A DNA stretch of 64,000 nt from Paenibacillus sp. USDA918EY (lineage in GTDB: Bacteria > Bacillota > Bacilli > Paenibacillales > Paenibacillaceae). Below, piece after piece: positions 17,098 through 24,221 of the stretch. Both the position numbers and the translations under genes were made by a program. The stretch covers positions 307,098-371,097 of the forward strand of contig NZ_WTWY01000006.1 in the NCBI RefSeq assembly GCF_009870825.1. Reading direction: 5' to 3'. Position 1 is the stretch's first letter. Every line of letters begins with the position of its first letter. Below the pieces are notes generated by a model that saw only the letters and a program-made list of their open reading frames with translations, did no database searches and was not told where the DNA came from.

Positions 17098-17715
17098 TTG
17101 CATAAAACAAGCTTCACTTTTCCCGAAATTATCGATTCGTTAAAGCAGGCCGTCGCGATCGTTGATACCAAGGGCTGCATCGTCTCCGTCAACCGGGTTT
17201 GGCTCCAAAATTCGATCGAAGCGGGCATCCCCGAATCGTTCGAGTGGTTGGGCGTCAGTTTCATGCAGATTTACGCCGCGCTTTCCGAAGCCGACGGGCA
17301 GCTTCCGATCGATCTGGATTCCGTGCTTAACGGAACGCAGCCGTATTTTCGCGATGAAATCCAGTCCTCTGCTCACCGCCCGGTAAAATGGTATTTGCTT
17401 GAGGCCTCGACCATTTTTCATGATGACCGCACCACCGTCAAAGGAATGACCGTCTGCTTCACGGACATTACGAAAAGCAAAATGATCGAACATGACCTCA
17501 TGGAAGCCTTGACCAAAATTCGAACGCTTCGCGGCCTCCTCCCGATCTGTGCAGTATGCAAAAGAATCCGCGACGAGCACGATATTTGGAATTCCGTCGA
17601 GAGCTTTCTCCAAAAACATACGCATGCGGAGTTCACCCATGACATTTGCCCGGACTGCATCCGGCGCCTGTACCCGAAATATTCCTCCGTGTTGGACGGA
17701 TCATCCTACTCCTAA
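17098..17715 (+). CDS. PAS-domain protein with C-terminal CxxC...CPDC motif
   Basis: 205 aa from the TTG at 17098, which follows AGAGGGAG by 9 nt; the frame is open further upstream without a ribosome site. A PAS fold covers residues about 5-140 (AVAIVDTKGCIVSVNRVW; KGMTVCFTDITKSK). The end LRGLLPICAVCKRIRD ... HDICPDCIRRLYP is a tail found attached to PAS or receiver domains; its CxxCKxIR and CPxC pairs look metal- or redox-active. No kinase or output domain follows, so it must act through a partner. Signal and partner unknown. Confidence 0.8.
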   Translation: MHKTSFTFPEIIDSLKQAVAIVDTKGCIVSVNRVWLQNSIEAGIPESFEWLGVSFMQIYAALSEADGQLPIDLDSVLNGTQPYFRDEIQSSAHRPVKWYLLEASTIFHDDRTTVKGMTVCFTDITKSKMIEHDLMEALTKIRTLRGLLPICAVCKRIRDEHDIWNSVESFLQKHTHAEFTHDICPDCIRRLYPKYSSVLDGSSYS

Positions 17716-17798
17716 CCGTCATCCAGCTGCATCTTTGTACCGTATACATAACCTTCGTCCGCGGCATTGCGCATTCTTCCATTTTCAGGAAGACATCA

Positions 17799-17840
17799 TT
17801 GACGAATTCTTTTCACATGAATATAATTGTTACAACAATT
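17799..17840 (+). promoter_or_regulatory. MarR-operon promoter with overlapping operator
   Basis: TTGACG, 17 nt, TATAAT (17799-17827). The palindrome AATTGTT AC AACAATT (17825-17840) overlaps the last bases of the -10 and the start site, as expected for autorepression by the MarR protein encoded next. Confidence 0.75.
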
Positions 17841-17861
17841 AATTTAAAGGGGTGTATCTCT

Positions 17862-18308
17862 CTGAAAAGGTCCAAATTGACCCACCAATCGATCGGTTTC
17901 CGTTTCGGCAACATGTCGCGTAAAATGTCCTCGCTTTTTGCAAGCAGACTGAAGCCTTACGGCATTACGCCCGAGCAGTGGACGGTTCTGTACCAGGTAT
18001 ATCTTCAGGAAGGGATCAACCAAAAAGAGCTGGCGCTCCGATCCGGCAAGGATCAGCCCTCCATCACCCGGATCCTCGACGTTCTGGACAAAAAAGGGTT
18101 CATCCAGCGCAAACCCGACCCGGGCGACCGCAGAGCCTATTTGATCTACGCCACCCCGGACGTGAAGCAGCTCATAAACGAAACCGAACCGCTCGAGCTC
18201 AGCTTGAACGACGAGTTGATCGCCGGCATTTCGGACGAACAGCTGCAGACGCTCGACCAAATCATGAAACAGATCAATGCCAATATTGACCGAATATTCG
18301 TAGAGTAG
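17862..18308 (+). CDS. MarR-family transcriptional regulator
   Basis: About 148 aa. Winged-helix segments INQKELALRSGKDQPSITRILDVLDKKGFIQRKPDPGDRRAYLIY are the MarR signature (DNA-recognition helix and wing DxRDRR-like). The start is uncertain: AAGGGGTG is spaced best (7 nt) for a CTG at 17862, while the next in-frame TTG is at 17877; no ATG fits. It probably represses itself and the MFS gene 13 nt downstream through the operator at 17825-17840. Ligand unknown, likely a substrate of the exporter. Confidence 0.9.
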   Translation: MKRSKLTHQSIGFRFGNMSRKMSSLFASRLKPYGITPEQWTVLYQVYLQEGINQKELALRSGKDQPSITRILDVLDKKGFIQRKPDPGDRRAYLIYATPDVKQLINETEPLELSLNDELIAGISDEQLQTLDQIMKQINANIDRIFVE

Positions 18309-18321
18309 GAGCTAACGCATC

Positions 18322-19551
18322 ATGAAAGACATCAAAGACAAATTATGGACGCGGGAGTTCATCATGCTGACGGTTTGCAACCTGCTGCTGTTTTTGAACC
18401 TGCAGATGATATTGTCGCCGCTATCGGGATACGTCAAGGAACATTTTCACGCAGGCGCGCTGACGGTCAGCTTATTTACGACCATGTTCGCTTTATCCGC
18501 CATCGTCTCCCGCCTTTTTTCGGCCAAGGCGCTGGAAAAAGGAAAACGCAACGCCATTCTTTTTCTCGGGCTCGTCCTTGCCCTTCTAGCCACTTTGGGC
18601 TATTTGTGGAGCAGCTCGCTGGCTTTGCTGCTTGCGATGCGGATCGTGTTCGGCGTCGGCTTCGGCATGGGAAGCACCACCCTTCCGACGATGGCATCCG
18701 GCATCGTTCCGGTCCGCCGTTTGGGCGAAGGCATGGGCTATTTCGGCTTGTCCACCAGCATCGCCTTATCGCTGGGGCCGGTTATCGGAAGCACGATACT
18801 CGACAAGCAGGGGTTTCCCGCCCTGGTCTACGCGACGCTGATCGTCATCGCCCTCATTTTCCCGCTCGTCTATCCGCTGGCGAAAAAGGTAAAGCAGCCC
18901 GATCCCGCCGCCGTGCCGAAGGAGTTTTCGGCCGTGCCTCAAAAGAAAGGATTCCCGAAGGCGCTGTTGCTGCCAAGCCTTTTGAACCTGCTCATGTCCG
19001 TGACCTATGGGGGGCTGCTCAGCTTCATGAACCTGTTCGGCAAAGAGGTCCATTTGGCCAACGCTTCGCTGTTCTTTTTGTTTAATGCGGTAGCCGTCAT
19101 TTTAATCCGGCCGATTTCCGGTAAAATTTATGATAAAAAAGGACATAAAGCACTGCTCATTCCGGCGGCGGCATGTTTGATCGTCGGGCTGTGGCTGCTG
19201 TCCTATTCGACGTCGACCTGGTTTCTCGCGTTGGCCGCACTCTGCTACGGGCTTGGGTTCGGAACGCTGCAGCCGACGCTGCAATCCTGGATGCTTCAGC
19301 TGGTTCCGCCGCAGCGTCAGGGGATGGCGAACAGCATGTATTTCAATTCGCTGGATTTGGGCGTCGCGGTCGGCGCCCTGATTTTGGGACAGATCGCCGC
19401 TTTCAGCACGTACGGCACCATGTACCGCTATTCTTCGCTGTTCCTTGGCGTTTTCATCGCGGTTTACGTTTTGTATCTGCTGACCCGGCCGAAAGAAGGA
19501 GAACAGGCGTCGCCGAAGTTATCCCCGGACAATACCTCGATCAACGGTTAA
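18322..19551 (+). CDS. MFS transporter (drug-efflux type)
   Basis: 409 aa, 12 predicted helices. FLNLQMILSPLSGYVKEHF, the MFS motif-A-like ALEKGKRN loop, GVGFGMGSTTLPTMASGIVP and LGEGMGYFGLSTSIALSLGP (motif C-like) match small-molecule exporters such as YwoG/YfkF types. AGGAG lies 10 nt before the ATG. It forms an operon with the MarR gene and ends at a terminator. Substrate unknown. Confidence 0.88.
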   Translation: MKDIKDKLWTREFIMLTVCNLLLFLNLQMILSPLSGYVKEHFHAGALTVSLFTTMFALSAIVSRLFSAKALEKGKRNAILFLGLVLALLATLGYLWSSSLALLLAMRIVFGVGFGMGSTTLPTMASGIVPVRRLGEGMGYFGLSTSIALSLGPVIGSTILDKQGFPALVYATLIVIALIFPLVYPLAKKVKQPDPAAVPKEFSAVPQKKGFPKALLLPSLLNLLMSVTYGGLLSFMNLFGKEVHLANASLFFLFNAVAVILIRPISGKIYDKKGHKALLIPAAACLIVGLWLLSYSTSTWFLALAALCYGLGFGTLQPTLQSWMLQLVPPQRQGMANSMYFNSLDLGVAVGALILGQIAAFSTYGTMYRYSSLFLGVFIAVYVLYLLTRPKEGEQASPKLSPDNTSING

Positions 19552-19557
19552 ACCCTC

Positions 19558-19589
19558 AAGCCTTTCCGCATGCGGCGGAAGGGCTTTTT
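19558..19589 (+). terminator. Intrinsic terminator (plus)
   Basis: AAGCCTTTCCGC / GCGGAAGGGCTT hairpin followed by TTTTT, 7 nt after the MFS stop. The remaining 274 nt up to the DUF2804 gene contain no gene; a CATATAAT box near 19694 could be its -10. Confidence 0.85.
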
Positions 19590-19863
19590 ACTATATTGAG
19601 CGTCATTGGATACAGGCAGATCCCCCTTTTAATCCCGGACAAAACGCTTCTCAAAGCGATAAATGAAATTATGGGTGATTCTCCGTACGCTTTCCCATAT
19701 AATGGTCTTAAGATTTATTGCAGCCGCGCCATCCATTTTGAAAACGCTTACTCAAGACAGGATGACCGCGGCTCTCGTCCTCCAACCTTGAACCGCTTTT
19801 GCCGGCAATGGCCTGAATCGCTTTTACCTCATCCCGACGACTCGCACATAAGGAGATGAAACG

Positions 19864-20886
19864 ATGCGCAACCACCGGATCACCACTTTCTCGGATTTGC
19901 TGTACCCGAACGGAACCTTGATGCAAAAAGGGTATTCGACCAAGGCGGTCATGCGCTACAACCGCAAACAGATCAAAGCCCCGCCGTGGCGGATCAAGGA
20001 GTGGGATTTTTACCAGGTGCTGAACGACGACTTCTGCCTGCAGCTGACCATCGGCCATACTTCTTACGCGGGCGAACTTTCCGTGATGCTGATCGATTTG
20101 AATGAGAAAAAGACATACGCGGTCAGGGAAATGCTGGCGCTGCCGTTCAATCGGCTGAGGATGCCGGCTTCCGCAGAGCATGGCGATTTGGCCGTGCGCC
20201 GCAAAAATATCGAGATGAGCTTTGAAGTATACAAAGGCGGCCGGCGGCTGCGCTGCCGCACCCGGAGTCGCCGTGCGGGGCAGCCTGTGGACATCGACCT
20301 CGAGCTTTGCCAGCCCGATTTGGAATCGCTGGTCATCGCGACGCCGTTTGACGAAAATCCGCGTTATTTTTACTACAACCACAAAATCAACTGCATGCCC
20401 GCCAGCGGCACGGTCAACATGGGCGGCCGGACCATCGGGTTTGAGCCGGAAACGGCCTTCGGGCTTCTCGACTGGGGACGCGGCGCGTGGCCGTTCAGCC
20501 ACGAATGGGTCTGGGGCAACGGCAGCGCCTGGATCGGCGGCAAACGGTTCGGCTTCAACATCGGCTTCGGGTTCGGCAATACGGAGGCCGCCACCGAAAA
20601 CATGCTGTTTTACGACGGAAACGCCCATAAGCTAAACGAGGTGTACGTGGATCTGGCGGCAGGAGGTTATATGTCCCCGAAAACCATCGCCAGCGACGAC
20701 GGACGGTTTGAAATGGATTTTGAGCCGTTGTACGACCGTTATACGGAAACGAAAATGCTGTTTGTGGACAATCGCTGCCATCAGATCTTCGGACGGTTAA
20801 ACGGCAAAGCCGTCCTGGACGACGGTACCGTCATCGAAGTGAAAGACATGCTGGCTTTCGTCGAGCATGCGGTCAATCATTGGTAA
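19864..20886 (+). CDS. DUF2804 family protein
   Basis: 340 aa, full length for the family. The centre FGLLDWGRGAWPFSHEWVWGN and the following GKRFGFNIGFGFGNTEAATEN are the hallmarks of DUF2804, a mostly beta protein related in fold to lipid-binding or hydroxyneurosporene-synthase-like barrels; biochemical role unknown. No signal peptide. AAGGAGATG precedes the ATG. Monocistronic with its own terminator. Confidence 0.85.
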   Translation: MRNHRITTFSDLLYPNGTLMQKGYSTKAVMRYNRKQIKAPPWRIKEWDFYQVLNDDFCLQLTIGHTSYAGELSVMLIDLNEKKTYAVREMLALPFNRLRMPASAEHGDLAVRRKNIEMSFEVYKGGRRLRCRTRSRRAGQPVDIDLELCQPDLESLVIATPFDENPRYFYYNHKINCMPASGTVNMGGRTIGFEPETAFGLLDWGRGAWPFSHEWVWGNGSAWIGGKRFGFNIGFGFGNTEAATENMLFYDGNAHKLNEVYVDLAAGGYMSPKTIASDDGRFEMDFEPLYDRYTETKMLFVDNRCHQIFGRLNGKAVLDDGTVIEVKDMLAFVEHAVNHW

Positions 20887-20900
20887 CCCGCACCGTGTAC

Positions 20901-20931
20901 AAAAACCTTCCGGATTGCCGGAAGGTTTTTT
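20901..20931. terminator. Bidirectional terminator
   Basis: AAAAACCTTCCGG ATTG CCGGAAGGTTTTTT: symmetrical, with T runs on both strands. It ends the DUF2804 transcript on the plus strand and could end a minus-strand RNA starting near 21122. Confidence 0.9.
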
Positions 20932-21099
20932 GATGCGGCTTGTAACCAATAACCTTAACCTGTTTGGATCATGAAGCTCACCGAAAATCCTTTCTAACGG
21001 TGCCTTCTGTCTAAGGCATCCACCTTGCATGTAATACATAAGGGAAGCTAAACCGAAGAAAGCAAATAAACCGCTACCTTCGGTTTGTATTCGACATTA

Positions 21100-21116
21100 T
21101 GTTATATTAACTAACA
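21100..21116. promoter_or_regulatory. GlnR/TnrA-type box 1
   Basis: TGTTATATTAACTAACA matches the B. subtilis consensus TGTNANAWWWTNTNACA at all but one position and sits in a perfect TTATGTTA/TAACATAA inverted repeat. It lies about 45 bp upstream of a TTGACA -35 box of the UreF-like gene and just downstream of the minus-strand extended -10. Confidence 0.6.
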
Positions 21117-21153
21117 TAAATCATTTGCATTATAACAAAAATTCAGGATCACA

Positions 21154-21181
21154 TTGACAAATGGAAATTTATATGTAATAT
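21154..21181 (+). promoter_or_regulatory. Candidate promoter of the UreF-like gene
   Basis: TTGACA, 16 nt, TAATAT in a very A/T-rich region. It would give a leader of about 115 nt that contains box 2. A second start further down, about 50 bp past box 2 (activation distance for TnrA), is possible but has a poor -10. Confidence 0.5.
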
Positions 21182-21224
21182 TATTTTACAAATCTCTATT
21201 ATACCGAGGCAAATCCGAAATTCG

Positions 21225-21241
21225 TGTTACATTATATAACA
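21225..21241. promoter_or_regulatory. GlnR/TnrA-type box 2
   Basis: TGTTACATTATATAACA fits the consensus TGTNANAWWWTNTNACA at every fixed position. It lies 63 bp before the UreF-like start codon, between the candidate promoter and the gene. Confidence 0.7.
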
Positions 21242-21303
21242 TTTATATATCTTAGCGTTTCACTTCACTTTGCTTAACCTATTTTTCACTGGGGGTGACT
21301 GTT

Positions 21304-21960
21304 TTGAATGACAAAAGCACCAAATTACTTGATTACGTGCAAATGCTGGATCATGACTTGTCGGTTGGAAGCTTCAGCTGCCTACTGGACTTAAAAAATC
21401 GCATCTCGGATGGACGCATCCAAACGCAACCCGAACTTGAAGGATTTTTCCTGCATCCCATGACGGACCGTTTGGTACGACAGGACGGCGCCGCGATCCA
21501 AGCCATTTACGAGGCTGCCGAGCTGCTGGATATCCCTTCGATCGCCCGGATCGACCGGCTGCTGCTCGGCCAAACTTTAAAGGCGCAAGAACTCGAAGCC
21601 GCAAGCAAACAGGGCAAAAAGCTGGTAAAACTGGCGCAGGCCCTATATCCTTTTCTAAACCTCGCCGTACTGGAGGAAATGGTCCATAACAACATAACCC
21701 CCGCCTGTCTGGCTACCGTTCACGCTTACATCAATTATCAATTGGGCACAAGCTGCGACCGAGCCGTGTACGGTTACATGCAGTCCGCGGTATACGCATG
21801 CGTTTACGGTACCGCCCGCCCCCTGAACATCCCTCGTCCGGAAGCCAGGATGCTGGCCGGCAAATGGACAGCCGAGATGGAAAAAGCATGGCTGCTCGAA
21901 AAAGACGTTCTGACGAAAGAACGTTTTGAATCCAAGGCAAGCAGCCCTCATATCGCCTAA
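21304..21960 (+). CDS. UreF-like urease accessory protein (solitary)
   Basis: 218 aa from the TTG at 21304 (GGGGGTG, 6 nt upstream; a GTG at 21295 is too close to it). LDHDLSVGSFSCLLDLKNRI, then PELEGFFLH, the helix LKAQELEAASKQGKKLVKLA and the closing AVYGYMQSAVYACVYGTARP match UreF block by block. UreF with UreG/UreH loads Ni2+ into urease. No other ure gene is in the window, so either urease lies elsewhere or this copy has another role. Two GlnR/TnrA boxes upstream fit nitrogen control of ureolysis. A terminator lies at 22225-22245. Confidence 0.75.
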   Translation: MNDKSTKLLDYVQMLDHDLSVGSFSCLLDLKNRISDGRIQTQPELEGFFLHPMTDRLVRQDGAAIQAIYEAAELLDIPSIARIDRLLLGQTLKAQELEAASKQGKKLVKLAQALYPFLNLAVLEEMVHNNITPACLATVHAYINYQLGTSCDRAVYGYMQSAVYACVYGTARPLNIPRPEARMLAGKWTAEMEKAWLLEKDVLTKERFESKASSPHIA

Positions 21961-22224
21961 ACGACGGGCATGAACTTCTTCGACCCCGCTTTCGTCGAGC
22001 CTTGTTTTCAAGCCGGCAGTCTAATGCTTCGAGCAGTATATCTCCCCTTAATCCATGCCGCAAATACCACAAAAAGCAAACGATCCACCGACGAATTGCC
22101 ATAATCCGTAACTTGCTTAGCCGGAATGCAATTAAATGATCAAAATTCCATTTTATCGTAAAAAAGCACACCTCTTGCTGCCAGGGAAATAAGCACCTAA
22201 AGGGAAATCGGCCCCTCCTGAAAC

Positions 22225-22245
22225 AGCGCGAGTGCGCTTTTTTTA
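22225..22245 (+). terminator. Intrinsic terminator (plus)
   Basis: AGCGC GAGT GCGCT followed by TTTTTTT, about 260 nt after the UreF-like stop. The stretch 21961-22224 holds no gene I can support. Confidence 0.7.
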
Positions 22246-22261
22246 TTTCATTATTAAACAC

Positions 22262-22291
22262 AAAAAAACCCTTGGCTTCGCAAGGATTGTC
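22262..22291 (-). terminator. Terminator of the tRNA-Glu/Lys/Leu transcript (minus)
   Basis: AATCCTTG CGAAGC CAAGGGTT followed on the minus strand by TTTTTTTGTG, about 13 nt after the last tRNA. Confidence 0.8.
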
Positions 22292-22303
22292 GTTGTTATA
22301 TTA

Positions 22304-22389
22304 TGGTGCGGTAGAGAGGACTCGAACCTCCACGGGCGTACGCCCACTACCCCCTCAAGATAGCGTGTCTGCCATTCCACCACTACCGC
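22304..22389 (-). tRNA. tRNA-Leu (anticodon GAG), CCA encoded
   Basis: Same tRNA body as 15405-15487 (acceptor GCGGTAG/CTACCGC, loop TTGAGGG, variable stem, T arm), but here followed by an encoded CCA. Last of three tRNAs on the minus strand. Confidence 0.96.
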
Positions 22390-22409
22390 ACGTTTGAGAA
22401 ATGAAAAAC

Positions 22410-22485
22410 TGGTGAGCCATGAAGGACTCGAACCTTCGACACCCTGATTAAAAGTCAGGTGCTCTACCAACTGAGCTAATGGCTC
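22410..22485 (-). tRNA. tRNA-Lys (anticodon TTT), CCA encoded
   Basis: 76 nt: acceptor GAGCCAT/ATGGCTC, D arm AGCTCAGTTGGTAGAGC, anticodon loop CTTTTAA, T arm GAAGGTTCGAGTCCTTC, discriminator A and CCA. Matches the usual Bacillota tRNA-Lys. Confidence 0.97.
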
Positions 22486-22623
22486 TCGCTGACTCACTAA
22501 GATGTGCGCCAAAATTTCTAGAAGCCCACGCTTCCCTTCGCTCGAGACTGCGACGCAATCCCATCGAAGTTAATGCTTCGACCCTTTTGGGTTCTTACCC
22601 CCAATCGAAGCAATATTGAAAGA

Positions 22624-22695
22624 TGACCCGTAGGGGATTCGAACCCCTGTTACCTCCGTGAAAGGGAGGTGTCTTAACCCCTTGACCAACGGGCC
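22624..22695 (-). tRNA. tRNA-Glu (anticodon TTC), no encoded CCA
   Basis: 72 nt: acceptor GGCCCGT/ACGGGTC, anticodon stem CCTCC/GGAGG around CTTTCAC, T arm AGGGGTTCGAATCCCCT, discriminator A. The 138-nt spacer to tRNA-Lys contains a motif (CCCTTCG-TCG-GACTGCGACGC) that recurs near 23223-23245. Confidence 0.96.
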
Positions 22696-22807
22696 ATATC
22701 ATCAAGCGTGACAACAAAAATTATCTTAACAGAAATTTTGGGACATGACAAGTGTTTTTTTGAATTTTTTTTAATTGTTTTTGGACGGGCATTTTCCCCC
22801 GTTTGAA

Positions 22808-22838
22808 TGAATAAGTTCGACTTAATCATGGCATCTTA
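22808..22838 (+). promoter_or_regulatory. Sigma-G-like promoter of tlp
   Basis: TGAATA, 18 nt, CATCTTA: the -35 matches the sigma-G consensus and the -10 differs from CATACTA at one base. It lies about 70 nt before the tlp start, fitting forespore expression. Confidence 0.7.
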
Positions 22839-22910
22839 GGATTGATATGTCATCACCGGGATGATCTCGTCCCGGACCTAAAAAATACACATCAAAAGGA
22901 GATTAAAACC

Positions 22911-23126
22911 ATGGCTAAACCTGATGACCGCTCCGATAACGCGGAGAAACTCCAAAACGCCATCGACAATACGCGCGAGAACATTCAAAAGACAAACGAC
23001 TACCTGGATGAGCATGCCGATGAAATCTCCGGGAAGGAACTTCACAATCTGCAGCATAAAAACACGAAACGCGAAAGAGCCATCGAAGGCTTTGAAGCCG
23101 AATATCAGGATGAAAAGAACCAATAA
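22911..23126 (+). CDS. tlp: Small acid-soluble spore protein Tlp
   Basis: 71 aa. MAKPDDRSDN followed by EKLQNAIDNTRENIQKT and KRERAIEGFEAEYQDE is the Tlp pattern (thioredoxin-like, SASP family), Glu/Asn-rich and helical with no Cys. Tlp is packed in the forespore core. AAAAGGAG lies 10 nt before the ATG; upstream in-frame starts are not supported. A sigma-G-like promoter and a terminator flank it. It lies inside the tRNA cluster on the opposite strand. Confidence 0.93.
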   Translation: MAKPDDRSDNAEKLQNAIDNTRENIQKTNDYLDEHADEISGKELHNLQHKNTKRERAIEGFEAEYQDEKNQ

Positions 23127-23156
23127 GTTTGACGGAGGGTTCTCATCCCTTTACAC

Positions 23157-23190
23157 AAAAACTCCCTACGCTATCGCGCAGGGAGTTTTT
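23157..23190 (+). terminator. Terminator of tlp
   Basis: AAAACTCCCT ACGC...GCGC AGGGAGTTTTT, 30 nt after the tlp stop; symmetrical enough to act on both strands. Confidence 0.85.
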
Positions 23191-23309
23191 CGATGTATGT
23201 CAGAACGGAGAGAGAGGGATACCCTCCCTTCGGTCGGGACTGCGACGCTGTTCCTACCGATGTCTACGCTCCGACGCCCCCTCTTCGAGGGTTCTCATCC
23301 CTTTACAGC

Positions 23310-23343
23310 AAAGGCTCCCAGCGCAATAGCGCCGGGAGCCTTT
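23310..23343 (-). terminator. Terminator of tRNA-Asn/Ser transcript
   Basis: AAAGGCTCCC / GGGAGCCTTT with an inner GGCGC/GCGC pairing, about 18 nt after the tRNA-Ser 3' end on the minus strand. The T run is short. Confidence 0.65.
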
Positions 23344-23360
23344 ATTCGATGTATGTTCAA

Positions 23361-23449
23361 CGGAGAGAGAGGGATTCGAACCCTCGCACCGCTTACGCAG
23401 TCTAACCCCTTAGCAGAGGGTCCCCTTATAGCCACTTGGGTATCTCTCC
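23361..23449 (-). tRNA. tRNA-Ser (anticodon GCT)
   Basis: 89 nt, type II: acceptor GGAGAGA/TCTCTCC, anticodon loop CTGCTAA between CCCT and AGGG, long variable stem (GACTGCGTAAGCGGT), T arm GAGGGTTCGAATCCCTC, discriminator G, no encoded CCA. Confidence 0.95.
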
Positions 23450-23459
23450 AAGATACTGG

Positions 23460-23532
23460 CTCCCCGAACAGGACTCGAACCTGTGACAACTCGATTAACA
23501 GTCGAGTGCTCTACCGACTGAGCTATCGGGGA
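23460..23532 (-). tRNA. tRNA-Asn (anticodon GTT)
   Basis: 73 nt: acceptor TCCCCGA/TCGGGGA, D arm AGCTCAGTCGGTAGAGC, anticodon loop CTGTTAA, T arm ACAGGTTCGAGTCCTGT, discriminator G, no encoded CCA. First of the minus-strand cluster. Confidence 0.96.
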
Positions 23533-23564
23533 ACGTTTTCAAGATGGTGACAAGTAATAATTTA

Positions 23565-24047
23565 TCACGATTTTTGGGGCGAGTCAAGCGTTGCCTGCCG
23601 CAGCCTGCCCCTGCATTTGCCGCATCGAAAACGTCTCGTATCGACCTTCCGCTTGCGCATATATTTCATCCCGCACTCCTGGCATAGGAGCACGTAACGG
23701 TACGGCTGCGTTTTTCTGCCCCCGCGGCTCTGAAGCGCGCTGCAGAACCGGCTTCCCCCGACATGCCGGAGCAGCGTTTTGAAATCGGGGTCGCGATGCT
23801 TGTACCCTTTTCCGGCCAGATGCAGATGGTAGTGGCAGAGCTCATGCTTGATGATTTTCTCCACCTCTTCCCTGCCGTTTTCCGCCAGCTGATGCGGGTT
23901 GATCTCGATGTCATGGGTATGCGTAAAATAACGTCCCCCCGTAGAGGACAGCCTTGCGTTAAATGACGCCCGATGCCTGAACGGTACGCCGAAGCTTTCC
24001 AGCGACACGCGCTCCACCCAAGCCTGAAGTTCTTCATTGCTCATCAT
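23565..24047 (-). CDS. SprT-like zinc metallopeptidase-fold protein (YdcK type)
   Basis: 160 aa from the ATG at 24047 (TAAGG 8 nt upstream); the frame extends 21 codons more but family members begin near ELQAWVERVS. HELCHYHLHLAGKGY is the zinc HExxH motif; TGGRYFTHTHDIEIN precedes it as in B. subtilis YdcK. The C-terminus has a zinc ribbon (LCQECG, FRCGKCRGRL). Function in vegetative cells unknown. It is convergent with the tRNA cluster and near cmpA and tex, as in other bacilli. Confidence 0.9.
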   Translation of the reverse strand: MMSNEELQAWVERVSLESFGVPFRHRASFNARLSSTGGRYFTHTHDIEINPHQLAENGREEVEKIIKHELCHYHLHLAGKGYKHRDPDFKTLLRHVGGSRFCSALQSRGGRKTQPYRYVLLCQECGMKYMRKRKVDTRRFRCGKCRGRLRQATLDSPQKS

Positions 24048-24221
24048 CGCCATGTCCTTACCGAATGCTCCCTTTCCATCTATTTGCACGGACATGTCAT
24101 TTTTCCGCACAGGAATCTACTTGAATTTTAACTTCTCCCTAAGCTACACTGTCAAGTAAGGATTGTTTTGACCGATCTGCAAGCCTATGCAAGCAGCAAG
24201 TACGGAGGGAGAAACTTCATT

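Larger units (their letters stand above)
20901..21122 (-). ncRNA. Candidate minus-strand small RNA, about 200 nt
   Basis: An extended -10 box (TGTTATAAT, minus strand, 21129-21137) lies upstream of a stretch with small hairpins (GCCTT/AAGGC; CACCG/CGGTG) that ends at the bidirectional terminator. No gene with a ribosome site fits: an 80-codon frame exists but runs through the terminator into the antisense of DUF2804. A GlnR/TnrA-type box (21100-21116) covers its presumed first bases. Purely predicted. Confidence 0.3.
23135..23376. repeat. Imperfect direct duplication including the tRNA-Ser 3' end
   Basis: Two copies share, in order, a 21-nt block GAGGGTTCTCATCCCTTTACA (23135-23155; 23287-23307), a hairpin (different stems), CGATGTATGT and ACGGAGAGAGAGGGAT (23191-23220; 23347-23376). 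In the second copy the last block is the 3' end of tRNA-Ser; in the first it is followed by unrelated sequence, so it is a tRNA remnant. Confidence 0.75.

Noticed and set aside
20980..21035. Possible 23S rRNA or ITS fragment
   Set aside because: Only about 13 nt match the 23S 5' end and the flanks are in the wrong order.
20797..21039. 80-codon minus-strand frame starting MYYMQGG
   Set aside because: No ribosome site, runs through a strong terminator and into the antisense of the DUF2804 gene.
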